Shown here: positions 1 through 11,410 of the stretch, in pieces
Layout: each line of letters opens with the position of its first letter
How positions within the stretch are numbered: position 1 is the stretch's first letter
Source: Isoetes taiwanensis
Lineage: Eukaryota > Streptophyta > Lycopodiopsida > Isoetales > Isoetaceae
Direction: 5' to 3'
Length of the DNA: 64,000 bases
Assembly (NCBI GenBank): GCA_021234155.1
Contig: JAJEKV010000262.1
Span: 374,001 to 438,000 of the forward strand
The notes under the pieces: generated by a model
The model's input: the letters and a program-made list of their open reading frames with translations, nothing else
Told to the model about the DNA's origin: nothing
The model's database searches: none
Program-made: the position numbers and the translations under genes

Positions 1-2600
1 CTTACAGGCCTTGGGACTGGGAATGGGTCTTGGAAGTGTCATCGGGTGGCCTGGGAATGTTCCAAAGGGCAGTTACCACCTGGGACGGCATATGGGTTAT
101 TTTTAAATGGCATTTGCTTTAGGTGGCATATAAATAATGTTAAAGGTGTCATTAAAAAACTTTCAACCATTGCTTGGATGGGTCTTGCGTGGCAACACAC
201 CTTATTGGGTGAGATGTTTAAAGGGGAGAAATACAATCCAATTTTTGTATTCATTGATACATAATATTTAAGGGCCTCCATCAAGAATTAGTCATAGAAT
301 GAAACTATCCCATGCACACTGTTCATCAATCATATACACGTGCAAACGTTGCACCTGTTTTTTTTTTTATTTAACAAATAATAGCACAAACTTTTATTAC
401 AGCTCACATTTATTTGAGTAAGGTGGTCCCAACTTGACATTTATTACGAGACATGACACAAGAAGCGACAAACTTGAGATCGGGTTAAAAACTTGCGGAT
501 TAGTCTATTACGCATAAATTTATGTCCTAGAAGCATCACATGGACTAACTCCTTAGTTTGATTATTTATGCTTGTAAAAAAGGACTCATCATGCACATAT
601 TATCAGGCCTCTTGGCTAAGTGTAAATGACATTGATTTTATCATATACTATCATGATCACAAGTCTTTAGGCTATTTAAACAAAATTTGATTTCAAGAGC
701 AGTATGGGTTAGCAGTATGGGAGCTCAAACTTTGACCCCCCTAACACATTGAGATGGATTAAATCCATCTTGGCAAGCCCGACACTACCCAACAAAGCGG
801 AGGCGACCAATATTACTAGGTACATAATAGGCACCCGACTTGCACGGGACAATGACTAATAGAACATGACAAGGGACTGCACTGTTATAAACTTCGTATT
901 TTTGAAGGTAATGATAAACCTACTAATGCTCTATCAACTCCAATAAGAAAAACAAAAGAGTAATTTAAAAGTGAAATTATTAAGCTTGAGGAAATTGAGA
1001 AATTATGCCGTTTACATTTTTTCTTACAATTAACATTGAAAGAGTCCTCACCTGAATCTAGACGTAATTGTATCATATTTTGGCACGGACCAACTACAAA
1101 CAAAAAGTTAAAGGAAATTAAATATGTCAGCTAAATAAGTAGCTAACAATGTTCATACAGCTAACATCACGTACAAATGTCCCTCCTGTTACTAAAAAAT
1201 TATTCTGTCCTCGTGATCAATATTATGCCATTACATATTTTTATTTTTAATAAACACATAATCAAGCAGTTCTCTGCCATGCACATTAAGGACAATGTCT
1301 ATAACCATAGTTCAAGAGTTTGAAGCTTCAAATGTAAGGAAAATATGTATAATTTCAGATAAAGGACTCAATAAGACAATCATATCCTTTTAGAAGGCAT
1401 ACATATAGGTCAATCCTGTCCTACAGAAGAAATATTGCCTATGATCTACACTGCTGGATACATCCATGACATTTTTCAGTCCATGAAATCCTTCTTCTAT
1501 TTCAAGCAAAATTTGGCATTCTTTTCCTAGCAAGATTGTAAAGGTTCAGCTTTACTTCAAGGGCCTTATCTGTATTTGTTATAGGTATAACACGTATTGC
1601 AGCATTTGCTCCTAGGATCAATAATATGACCTGAAACAACCAAAATAGCAAAACAAACTACATCACAGCACATGGAAAAGGAAGCATAAGAATGCATCAA
1701 GCAGCCATTCCAGACAACAATAAGCGAATGCTGCATGAAAGTTGAGCATCACCCTAAAACTAGTCTGGCCTCCTTGTCACAACCATCATTCAATTAAATT
1801 GGGATTATGTCTTAATTTTGGGATAAATTTTATATTGCACTTTTTTAGTAACTTTGTTAAATTCACTTTTTTAGTAACTTTGTTGCCCTTAGACAAGAAT
1901 AGACGTTAACATATAATCACACACGGGAATATAAATTCACGCCTTAACTTCAAATTACAAAATCATATATCATGGAACTCAAGTAGTACACAACTTTTAT
2001 TAACTGTAGAAAAGATACATAGTAACTGTTTTTCATTTTTCCACTAGCATCCTCAAGGATATGAGAACCTTATTCCTTACATCCACGAGGTATTGTAACT
2101 CTCTCATTTGTTTTACTAGGAATAGTTTTTGGAGTCCACGAGTACAATACGGTTTCAATGTCTAGACAAAGATCGGGATCACTTGGATTTCTCCTCCACT
2201 GTTTGTCCAACAATCTGAATATCTTTCTTTATCGGTGACATTACTCAAGCGATGTACTAGACACCACCATTCCACAGCGCACCTTATTGAAGTTAACATC
2301 ACCTTCTTCTTTGCAAATATCAGGAGATAGTGTATCCCAACCACCTTTGGATAGGTCTCTAGATCTGGCGGCTTTACTACTACAAATTGGTGGCACTCCC
2401 GTCGTTAGAAGGTTCATAACAATCCATGCCTAAATATTTTGGCCTATCCTTCTTAGGACCAACATAGTGTTTATCAGATTGAGGAGGAGCATATGCCTTC
2501 ACAATGCTACTAATGGTACCATCATCTTCGTCAACACCGGCTAATGTTTTCCACTTACTTTTAGGGAATCACCCTTCTTTTCAGCTCTTAGAGGATGTGT
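1..2600. other. AT-rich intergenic DNA, no gene recognised
   Basis: No open frame here resembles a known protein, and no RNA gene, long repeat or transposon end was recognised. A homopolymer T run lies near 359-370. The right end abuts the decayed C-terminus of the minus-strand DUF7869-type pseudogene, so the last few hundred bases may be its 3' flank. Confidence 0.5.
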
Positions 2601-2605
2601 CTACC

Positions 2606-4479
2606 TCATCCAACAAGTTGATCACCTTCTTCCAATAATCTATCAATGCGATTAGTCTCATCTGAATTAGTTTGCCAATGCTTGATGTAGTCATTGATGC
2701 CATCCTTAGTCAATCCCAATTGCTTGACTTCTTGGTTGGTTTTAGAGCTTTTGGTTGACCGGGGAGGTATCATAGGCTTGCCATTTGCATCCTGTGCCAA
2801 ATTTCTGCCCCACCTCTCCACTTCTCCTCTGAAGGTCTCATTTTCCATTGCATGATTGGAATCCCTTCTCTCACCCAAAAGTGAATTGAAGAGGTCTAGA
2901 ATGACCTTCCATGTCGAGAGCATAACCATCCACAAAACTCTTCCAATCGGGCACTTCTTCTATGATAGATCCTATAGGAGATGGATTTGTACATCCATGA
3001 AATATTTCCAATGCTTTTGGGAAAGTTGGTAAATGTCCTGCTGTCTCAATACATGACTATATTTTCCAAACAATGCATCCCACATCTTCATGAGTATGTA
3101 GGGCATTAGGAACCCCAAATTGACTCTTTCAAAAATACCCACGGTTTGTTAAGTAGGATAGGAAAGAAAACATCTACTGTTCTTATTTTGACCAGCACAA
3201 TTATCTAGTTGCAAGAGGAGCTTTACGGGAGGATCTCGGGGTTTGCTTGCGAGATGTTGAAGCTCAACATGTTCATTAGGTCCATTCCTCCTAAATCTTG
3301 CCGTGCTAAACTTTTCAATACTATTAGGGGTTCCATCCAACAATGCACTATGTAGTGCCTGGCTAGCTGTAGGATCCTGTAGGTGACCATTGTAACCCTT
3401 CTTATAGTTTCTTAAACACCTCATAATACTCCCAATGTGAAAATTTGGACCATCACTCCATAACTCTAAACTGAAATGGCCATAATAGGTCTGAGACTGT
3501 CCATGCAATATTGCCCCAGTCATTGAAATCTGCAAAGGGTATGATCTTCCACATGAAATCTGCAGTTGGTCCATTTTATCATGTATAATACATAGATAGT
3601 TATTAGGTTCCATTGCAGATAAGGTCCTCCACATCCAATAAATTGATCTACATAATAGTTGATCTGTCATATGGTCCTTTATATGTTCCCTTATCTTTGC
3701 CCTTAGACTTGGTTGCACAGTCTTATCTAGTGTCTCCTTCAACTTAGCACATAAATTGCACTTGGCAAAGTTGTTTGAAGTTGCTATGGTCACATGCTTG
3801 AAATGCTTATTCCATAGCCTACTAAAAGCTGAATTTGGGATATAGAGGCCACTCCAAGTTCGAAGCAATGCATTTATTTCCTCTAATATGCTCTTACGGG
3901 TACAATGGGATGGCAATCTCTTTTCAACAATAACTCTACCCTATTCATCCTTCTTACTCTTATATGGCATGTTTTTTACGCATTGAAATCCACATATCTT
4001 TCAAATATTTCCGCTTGACTATAGTTCTTGAGGTAGGCCTTACCGGGCCGGTGTTCCCCATGCAATGCAATTTTACTACCATTTTCATGTCTCTTTTGCC
4101 CGGTTGTGCCAAGAAGAGGTTGGAATTCCATGCATAGCCATCCATGCTTTTGAACATATCCACTTTCCATTCAATGGGAATCTTTTCTTCTTTGATCTTT
4201 CATCCTGAATTGCATAGCCAAATATGGTGTACATGAAATTCCTCCTGCTATCACACTTATGTTCCTGATATGTAGCTTTTGCTCCCACCAACTCCTCTAT
4301 TGTGAACATTCTAACACAAGAAGCCCAACAACATTCACCTCCTCTAACCTTCATCATAGCTTCAGGAGAACAATCATAATCTGACTTGCATCTTTTGGTG
4401 GGATAATGTTTGAAAGTTGGAAGTGGCCTCTTGCTACACTGTGTGAACATTGTTGACAATGGTTCTACATCTATAGGAA
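2606..4479 (-). pseudogene. DUF7869-type transposon protein, central and C-terminal part
   Basis: Read on the minus strand, this is the main body of a protein of the DUF7869 type, an uncharacterised family common in plant and some animal genomes and often found with transposons. The first part (4085-4459) has a Cys-rich stretch and the motif GKWICSKAWMAMHGI, which resembles the 'vCrkaF-ihGis' segment of this family. The next part (3149-3916) carries CNLCAKL, then HDKMDQ, then LDNCAGQNKN. The last two look like acidic motifs of an RNase-H-like fold, so a transposase role is possible but not shown. The C-terminal part (2606-2935) includes a 'DW+SF' region. At least three frameshifts separate these blocks, so it is not translatable as it stands. 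Its N-terminal part continues at 6689-7190, beyond an inserted element. Confidence 0.65.
4476..4479. repeat. Target site duplication GGAA, left copy
   Basis: GGAA lies directly outside the left inverted repeat and is repeated at 6685-6688 outside the right one. Removing the element and one GGAA rejoins the interrupted minus-strand reading frame without a shift. Confidence 0.7.
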
Positions 4480-4504
4480 AACAAGGTTTAAAATGAAACG
4501 CACT
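4480..4504 (+). repeat. Left terminal inverted repeat of the 2.2 kb element
   Basis: These 25 bases match the reverse complement of 6660-6684 with one mismatch at the sixth base. Confidence 0.75.
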
Positions 4505-5629
4505 TATTTAAGAAGTGCGTTTGAAAGATTCCTTCTGAAAATTTATAAAATTCTGAAATCCCTCTAAAAAGGGCCTTTTTATTATCTTTAGTCCAAAGAT
4601 TTATAAAATTGCTCGTGAAAACAGACATTTTAAGAAGACTTAGTATTAAGGAAAAACACACACACACAAAAAATCCCATTGTAGAGGGGGAAAGAACTAC
4701 AATGAAATTCAAAGATTTACTATGGGGCAAATTCGTATGAAGAAATTAGATGCTTTTGTACCTTGTCCCTGAAAATTTTTATATTAGTTGTTTTAGAAGA
4801 CAGGAAATTTGTTATTTCACAACCATTTTGGCTGAACATCCTAATGGACCTTAAAACACATTGGGAGGCAGTTGAACAAACTTCTTGAATGACAAACCAT
4901 TGTTTTTGCATCACATAGTATTACAATTACCAATACATCCACGATATTTTGTAGTTAAGCTGAAGTTTTAGTTGATGATGCAGTATAAATTTATACCGAG
5001 GATACAAAAGTTGAAGTAATGAAGCCATGTGATTACATGCCCTCCTTTTTATTCTCGGAGATGTATTTTTGAGCGCACATACCAATCTACAACATGGTGA
5101 TGCTTTCGGGAGATAGTCAATCTCCTTAGCAAGGTTGAGCATATTCATCACAATTCGTCATCGTAGCGGTGGGCACCATGCACATTTCTCTGGCGGTGAA
5201 GTATTAAATGCGCCTTACCCTTTCCTAAATATTTTGTAAATAAATAGGTAAACTTACGAGGGATTGCTACTCCTCGCTTCCCTCTGGATAAACCACGTGG
5301 TTTCCTTCTAGTCAAACACACGTGCCACCATAATATTTTGGAGTTCTTTTGCCTTTAGTAGCAATTTTTTTAGATGCCTAAAGTGAAGTTAGCATGTATG
5401 TAGAGAAAAAGTAGAAATAACAACATGATTCGACTACTTTATGCTCTAACATTGCATTACAAGCTCGAACATTTTAGAACCGTTTTAGAACTTTTTAGAC
5501 TAAAAACTAAGAAAAGTGTGTAAAATTATCCCTTATGTGTGTTACTTTAGTAGTTTTAGGTTGCCAAACCCTTTGGCGGAGTAAGAAAAAGACCCCAAAA
5601 GATTTTACGATATATACTTTACCTACGAT

Positions 5630-5820
5630 TTGCATATATATATACATATATATATATAAGCGTTTTATATATATATGCAATTCGGTATAAATTTATACCG
5701 TTTCTCAGGTATAGATTTATCATAAAGAGTTCTCTTTTCTTAGGATATATATATGTAAGTATGTATATATATTATTATATATATATATATATACACATAT
5801 ATGTGTATAAATTGATTATA
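5630..5820. repeat. TA-rich microsatellite
   Basis: Runs of TATATA with interspersed ACATA and TGTATA occur in two blocks on either side of a TATAAATTTATA palindrome. It is low-complexity sequence inside the 2.2 kb element. Confidence 0.8.
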
Positions 5821-6115
5821 CGAAGGTTATCTGCGGTATAAATTTATCGAGAGAGAAATTTGTCAGCAGTATAAATTTATACAGAGAGCTCTCATGCGGT
5901 ATAATGAGGGAGCTCTCACGGTATAAATTTATCCAGGGAGCTCTCGCGATGATGAATCGAGAGAGCTCTCGCGGTATAAATTTATCTGCTTCGAGTCCTC
6001 TTGCGGTATAAATTTATACGCTTTCGAGTCCATTGCGGTATAAATTTATACCATGCGAACTCTCGGCATGTTATATCCATACGGCACTACCTATTATGGT
6101 ATAAATTTATACCAC
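5683..6115. repeat. Array of two alternating short palindromes
   Basis: CGGTATAAATTTATACCG at 5683-5700 is a perfect 18 bp palindrome, and TGGTATAAATTTATACCA at 6098-6115 is another. Between them are about eight further full or partial copies of GCGGTATAAATTTAT, interleaved with GAGAGCTCTC-type palindromes (a perfect one at 5961-5970). A related copy occurs at 4983-4996 in the same element, and a half copy near 12041. Confidence 0.8.
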
Positions 6116-6659
6116 CCGAAATTTATTTTGAAGGCGTTATGTCCGCGCATTGTCCTCGCGGTATACATAAGTCTATAGCAAGGCGGATGAGCAAATAAGA
6201 GCAAGTATATAAGGCGAAAGCGGCGTCTTGACTCCAACTTGCGCTTCAAAGTGTAAGTTTGTTCAATGAGGTATACTTTCATGTGAAAATGTTTGCTTCA
6301 ATGAGGCAATGTCAAAATGTGTTGCATTTTTACTGAGTTTTGTTCATAGTTTTTGTCTTGATTTTGAAAACTTTGAATAAAATACCTTTTGGCACTTTAG
6401 TGTGACTTAACTTGCATTTTTTTCAATGTCTATTTTGTTTAGTTTTTGAAAATATTACTATTTCTCAAACCAAACTAGGGGGCCAAAAGGGATGTCAAAC
6501 AATTTTTGAATGGAAGCTAAGTTCCTGACCCCCTCAAAAAATGATGCCTAAAATTTTCAAATTGTCACACTTGTCACAAATATACCATGAAAGGGACCTT
6601 TTTGGGGGATTTTAGGGAATCTTTCAAAGATTCCTTTTTGAAGTCGTTTTGAGCAAATT

Positions 6660-6684
6660 AGTGCGTTTCATTTTAAACTTTGTT
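6660..6684 (-). repeat. Right terminal inverted repeat of the 2.2 kb element
   Basis: This is the reverse complement of the left terminal repeat with one mismatch, followed at once by the second GGAA. Confidence 0.75.
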
Positions 6685-6688
6685 GGAA

Positions 6689-7190
6689 ACGTGTAGTTCC
6701 CCTCCAGTTGAATACTGTCCCTAGGCCATGCAACAATAGTTGGAACCTCTAGTTGCTTCACACAAGCTAGGCATTCTTGTTTGCACGAACCCTTTTCCTT
6801 CAATTGTCATATAATTTTGAGATTGCCACACCTAACTTTGTCCTCCCCTAATCTTTCATCATTCCTTTTGCATTGATAGGATCTCTAGAACAATAATCCC
6901 TTCTCCTTGCCTCTCATTTGCATGCATGTAGGATCTTGACCTTTTGTTTTTCCAATCGACCCGAGTATAAAGTACAATTTCCTTTCCTTTGGCATCATCC
7001 TTTTCATTTGTGGTCTTTTCCTTTCCTTTGCCATCATCAACATCATTTGGAGTCTTTTCCTTTTCTTTGCCATCATCAACATCATTTGCAGTCTTTTCCT
7101 TTCCTTAGGCATCATCTTCATCATTTGGGAATTTTTCCTTGCCTTGGTCAGCATCATTGGGGGCTTTTTTTTTAGCATTTTGCATGCCAT
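6689..7190 (-). pseudogene. DUF7869-type transposon protein, N-terminal part
   Basis: On the minus strand this stretch reads as a lysine- and aspartate-rich segment with 13-residue repeats of the form NDVDDGKEKEKTP, then YTRVDWKNKRSRSYMHA, then a Cys-rich piece ending in a segment that joins in frame to the block starting at 4475. It carries frameshifts and stops. The acidic-basic repeats are typical of variable N-terminal regions and give no function by themselves. It is separated from the rest of the gene by the 2.2 kb inserted element. Confidence 0.5.
6985..7140. repeat. 39 bp tandem repeat, about four copies
   Basis: Units beginning GCCATCATCAACATCATTTG recur with a 39-base period (for example 7031 and 7070). 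The period is a multiple of three, so the encoded minus-strand protein would gain or lose 13 residues per unit. Confidence 0.75.
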
Positions 7191-7340
7191 TGACCTAGAA
7201 TGCATAAAAACATATAGTAAGTTAGCATATCCAAATAACCTCTCACTAACATGTTCATAAATGAAAGCCTCATATATGTCTTATTGTATTTGATCATTCT
7301 ATTTATATAATGGGATTCCTCAAGCTATTTTCCTCAACAT

Positions 7341-8990
7341 TATATATAAACTAGTAATGGTACCCAGCCTTGCTGGGCATAAATTAGGAACCTTTAATTT
7401 CTTTCTTTTTTTATTCTCCCTTTTTTTTCTAACCCCCTTCTCCCTCCCTTTGCCTTCCCTTTCCCCTTCCCCTTTTTTTCTTTCTCTTTTTCTTATCAGC
7501 TTTTTCCCTTCCTTTTTATCTTTCCTCGCTCTTCCCATTTTTCCACTACTCTCTTTCCCTTTCCTTTTCCCCTTCCTCTTCCTTTTCCTTTTCCTTTTTT
7601 CTTTCCCGTTTCTCATGCATTTTTTTCGTTCTCTTTTGCTTACCTTTTCATGTGCCCTTTTCTTCCTTTCCCCACCCTCTTCCTCTTGATCACGTGCCCT
7701 TTTCCCCATCTCTTTTCCCATTTCTCTCTTCTCTTTTCCTCATGCTCTTTTTGCTTTCCCTTCTCCTTTTTCCGCTTCCCTTTTCCTTTCAACTTTCCAT
7801 TCCCTTTTCATACTTTCCCCACCCTTTTGCTTTGCGATGTTCCCTTTTTCCCTTTCCTTTCTCTTTCCCCTTCCTTTACATTTTCCCTTTCCCGTTCCCT
7901 TTCGCTTTTCATATGCCTCTTTCCATTCCCTTTTCCCCTCGCCTATTCTATTCCTTTTTCTATTTTCTTTTATCTTTCCATTTTCCTTTTCTCCTTCTCT
8001 TTCCTTTTTCCACTTACATTTCTTTTATTCCTTTTCCCTTTTCCCTTTCATCGTTTTTCCTTTTCCCTTTTTCATATGCCTCTTTCCATTCCCTTTTCCA
8101 CTTACCTTTCTTTTATTCCTTTTCCCTTTTCCCTTTCATCGTTTTTCCCTTTTATTCCTTTTCCCTTTTCCCTTTCATCGTTTTTCCTTTTCCCTTTTCA
8201 TATGCCTCTTTCCATTCCCTTTTCCATTTACCTTTCTTTTATTCCTTTTCCCTTTTCCCTTTCATCGTTTTTCCTTTTCCCTTTTCATATGCCTCTTGCC
8301 ATTCCCTTTTCCCCTCGCCTATTCTATTCCTTTTTCTATTTTCTTTTATCTTTCCATTTTCCTTTTCTCCTTCTCTTTCCTTTTTCCACTTACCTTTCTT
8401 TTATTCCTTTTCCCTTTTCCCTTTCATCGTTTTTCCTTTTCCCTTCCCCTTTTCCTTTTCCCTTTTCCCTTTTTCCTTTTCCCTTTCATCGTTTTTCCTT
8501 TTTCCTTCCCCTCTTCCTTTTCCCTTTTCCCTTTCATCGTTTTTCCTTTTCCCTTCCCTCTTCCTTTTCCCTTTTCCCTTTTCCCTTTCATCGTTTTTCC
8601 TTTTCCCTTCCCTTTTCCTTTTCCCTTTTTCCCTTTTCCCTTTCATCATTTTTTTTCCTTTTCCCTTCCCTTTTTAGTTTCCCTTTTCCCTTTCGCCGTT
8701 TTTCCTTTTCCGTCCCCTTATCGTTTTCCTTTTCCCTTCCCCTTTTCCGTTTCCCTTTTCCCTTTCATCGTTTTTCCTTTTCCCTTCCCCTTCCCCTTTT
8801 CCCTTTTCCCTTTTCCTTTTCCTTTTCCTTTTTCCTTTTTCCTTTTTCCTTTTCCCTTTCATATTGAAGCCATAGTCAAGATGAAATTTTAGTTGAAGAC
8901 ACGCACACATCATCTCCACCATTGGTCAATCAAATCCTCGACCGTCCGATTTAGGGTGCGGTCCATTACACAACATTATAATATAAGATA
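7341..8990 (+). mobile_element. Polypyrimidine-core repeat element, copy A
   Basis: The 5' end has ACTAGTAATGG, then the near-palindrome CCCAGCCTTGCTGGG, then AGGAACCTTTAATTTC. A core of about 1.5 kb follows, made almost only of C and T and built from variants of CCCTTTTCC and TTTCATCGTTTTTCC. The 3' end, from GAAGCCATAGTCAAGATG to CATTATAATATAAGATA, is nearly identical in the copies ending near 35047 and 58667. A short stem (GACCG and CGGTC) lies near the 3' end. No enzyme is encoded; long open frames of Phe, Pro and Ser in the core are composition artefacts. The transposon class is not clear. Confidence 0.7.
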
Positions 8991-8999
8991 AAACCCTCT

Positions 9000-9310
9000 A
9001 CTTATAACCTTCTAAACTTTTATCCTATAATAACCTTAGCAACAACTTTTAAGGTTATTAATTATAGGTTAGCAGTTTTAAGGTTAAGAAGTTTATTATA
9101 GGTTATTATAGGTTAGAAATTTTAAGGTTGGAAAGTTATTGTAGGTTAAAAGTTTTAAGGTTAGAACTAAGTTTTAAGGTCACTAACTTAACTACTAACT
9201 TATAACTTTTAAACTATTAACTTATAACTTAACTATTAACTATTAACTTATAACTATTAACAACTAACTTAACTCTTAACTCATAACTTTTAAACTTTTA
9301 AAGTCACGGT
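9000..9310. repeat. Low-complexity TTAACT / AGGTTA repeat
   Basis: The left half is built from AAGGTTA and TATAGGTTA, the right half from TAACTATTAACT and TTATAAC, so the two halves are roughly inverted and could fold back. It follows element copy A directly. Confidence 0.7.
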
Positions 9311-9429
9311 CCTTAAAACAAAAAATCTTTGTAATAAATTTTTGTGATGATGATTTGTGATGCGAAATTTTTAAGACAGTTATTATTTGAAGTTAGCATT
9401 CGTTTTCGAACTTCTTTCTCTCACTTTCG

Positions 9430-9950
9430 ACTTTTTTTTTTAATTCGGGCTAATTAGGCGCTTCGCTTCGGCTTCCAATTCGGGCATTCGAGCTTACGCA
9501 TGCAATCTCGGCGCTTCAATCTGCGCATGCAATCTAGGGCTTCTCGGCTTCAATCTAGGCTTCAAACGCTACCGGCTTCTATCGCATCAATCTCGACTTT
9601 TTCGACTTCTATCGCTTTAAACTTCGGCTTTTCGAGCTTTTGGCTTCTACAATCATCGCTTTAGGGTTTTCGGCTCAAAGGTTTGTAGGCTCTATACAAT
9701 GTCTCGGCTTTTTGGCTTTTCGGCTCTCTACAATCTCGGCTTTGAATAACAAAGTTTTGTGGTTTTTTGGTTTTTGTGTTAAAGCTTCTCGGCTTCTCGG
9801 TTTCCAAATTAGCTGCTATTGCTTTTTCTCGGCTTCTTAAGGCTCAAATCATTTGCTATTGGCTTCTCGAATCAAATCGACTTTGTTTTTCGATTTTTTG
9901 GTTTCGGCTCAAAGGCAAAGGCTCAATTTCAGTCACGGAACACAAATAGG
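9430..9950 (+). other. CGGCTT-rich stretch, possible noncoding leader exon
   Basis: The sequence is dominated by TTCGGCTT and GGCTTCTCGG variants. It ends in ACACAAATAG followed by GTTAGT, which could be a splice donor. The next plausible acceptor, CTCTCGTCTAG, lies just before the start codon at 10674. A transcript with an untranslated first exon is an inference from these two sites only. Confidence 0.3.
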
Positions 9951-10039
9951 TTAGTATTTCTGTTATTTACATAAAGTAGTTATTTTACATAAAGCATGTT
10001 ATTTACTTTTACATGCATCGGGTCCTAAAGCGCCCTACC

Positions 10040-10340
10040 ACCTTCATATATAGATCACGCTCTATGATCTTGTTACGTGATCTTGCCTATATGATGCGCT
10101 CTTATTCTATTTCACTAGCTCTTCCTCTATCACGATTTCTAATTAATGATCTAAAATAATGAAGTACATAATGATCTATGATCTATCTTCTCTATGATCT
10201 TGCTCTATGATCTATTATCTATGATCTATCTGCTCTATGATCTATGATCTATCTGCTGTATGATCTATCTGCTCTATGATCTTGTTTATATGATTCTGAT
10301 GTATCTGCTCTTATTCTATTTCACTAGCTCTTCCTCTATC
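10040..10340. repeat. TCTATGATC simple repeat
   Basis: Short imperfect units of CTATGATCTATCTG recur many times. The stretch lies inside the inferred leader intron. Confidence 0.75.
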
Positions 10341-10673
10341 TGCTCTAAATAATGAACTAAAACAATGAATTCTGCATTATGCATTCTGTTAGAATAATAT
10401 GTTAGAATGGGAGAAATCGCGCTTGGCGCATTTCTATTTTTGGTTTCTGATTTTCTACTAGGTTAATCAAAGCGCGCCAGGCGCGTTTTTAGTTTGGCTT
10501 TTCTATTTCATACGGTTCTGTACAAATCGCGCCAGGCGCGAGTGAAATAGATCTGTGAAAAAAACAAAACAAAAGCGGCGCTTTGGATTTTTTTGAATTA
10601 TGTATGTTCAGAATCGTTTTATGGGGAGAGTAATATATCATTTGCTAATTACTTAATTTCTCTCGTCTAGTGC

Positions 10674-11096
10674 CATGGATTTTCCTTATGCATGGACACT
10701 GGCTGATCCTAGTTCAAATACACTGGCTGGTTCTAGTTCAAATACACTTCCCACGGGCGACCATCAACTCACGGACCGTGTACAAGATATTGCTTGATTG
10801 TCTTTGTTCAAAACGTTCAAAGAGAGTTGGAGAATCCATTAGGCGATCTGTATCGGGGGCCATGGGAACACCTCCATTGCATCTCACGGACATATCGACT
10901 CCTCATGCTCTTAGTAAGGCTCATGCCAACAAATAAGTACGAGGATTTCATTTATAGTATCAAGGATCGATACAACACTACGGTTTGGAGACTTCGACAT
11001 TTAAAGGAAGATGAGGATCCTGTCATATCAGAGTGTTTCAGGTGGGATTTTTTGCGGTATTGGGCCGATGAAGTGGGCCTATGTGACATATTGTAG
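10674..11096 (+). pseudogene. Unrecognised protein gene with one frameshift
   Basis: The start GCCATGGATTTTCC is in good plant context and opens a frame that closes at a TGA about 40 codons on. The reading continues in another frame to a stop at 11094-11096, with segments such as ELENPLGDLYRGPWEHLHC and ECFRWDFLRYWADEV. The whole would be about 140 residues. It resembles no family I can name. Copies of the CGCGCCTGGCGCG palindrome lie just upstream (10414-10541) and just downstream (11109-11189), as they do around the other genes of this cluster. One indel is enough to explain the break. Confidence 0.4.
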
Positions 11097-11262
11097 AGAT
11101 AGAAAGAATTCGCGCCTGGCGCATTTTTACAGAAGAAGAAATGTACATACACTTTTTTGGAATATGAATACAAACTCGCGCCTGGCGCAATTTTGCACTA
11201 TACTTTTATGTCATTAGTTTATTATGTTTTTTTATATGCAATGTCGAAAATATTGAATCCTT

Positions 11263-11358
11263 TGATGCCCTCCAGCCAGTATGACCAACCCCAAGAAACT
11301 ACACGTTTTCATTAATGTGTGGTTTCATGGGGTTGATAAGACTGGCTAAAGAGCATCA
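11263..11358 (-). ncRNA. Candidate 96-nt hairpin, possibly a small-RNA precursor or foldback
   Basis: TGATGCCCTCCAGCCAGT at the left pairs with ACTGGCTAAAGAGCATCA at the right, and complementarity continues for about 43 positions to a 10-base loop. Most arm differences are left C against right A, which become G-U pairs if the minus strand is transcribed, so a minus-strand RNA folds better. The size suits a plant miRNA precursor, but no known miRNA sequence was recognised, and a small foldback element is the alternative. Confidence 0.35.
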
Positions 11359-11410
11359 CAGAATTCAAAATTCACAACATCACGCAGATGTTACGATATA
11401 TTCTTTTTTT

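Larger units (their letters stand above)
4480..6684. mobile_element. Non-autonomous TIR DNA transposon, 2.2 kb
   Basis: The element is bounded by inverted repeats: left AACAAGGTTTAAAATGAAAC, continuing GCACT, and the right end is its reverse complement with one difference in the first 25 bases. Further inward both ends share TTTGAAAGATTCC and an AAATCCC-AAAAAGG block at different spacing. It is flanked by a 4 bp GGAA duplication and sits inside the DUF7869-type pseudogene, whose frame is continuous across the empty site. No transposase is encoded; the short open frames inside are not recognisable. The interior holds TA microsatellites and arrays of AT-rich palindromes. Four-base duplications occur in several superfamilies (for example Ginger and Sola), so the superfamily is left open. 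Confidence 0.75.

Noticed and set aside
4488-5151. Short open frames inside the 2.2 kb TIR element
   Set aside because: They are 60-80 codons, AT-rich, and match no transposase motif.
7650-8892. Open frames of 340-405 codons rich in Phe, Pro, Ser and Leu
   Set aside because: They arise from a C/T-only tract, overlap in all three frames, and recur at 32917-34949 and 56940-58548 with shuffled order. They are composition artefacts.
7320-8922. Minus-strand Lys/Glu/Arg-rich frames opposite the C/T tract
   Set aside because: They are the reverse complement of the polypyrimidine repeat, with no domain and no conserved ends between copies.
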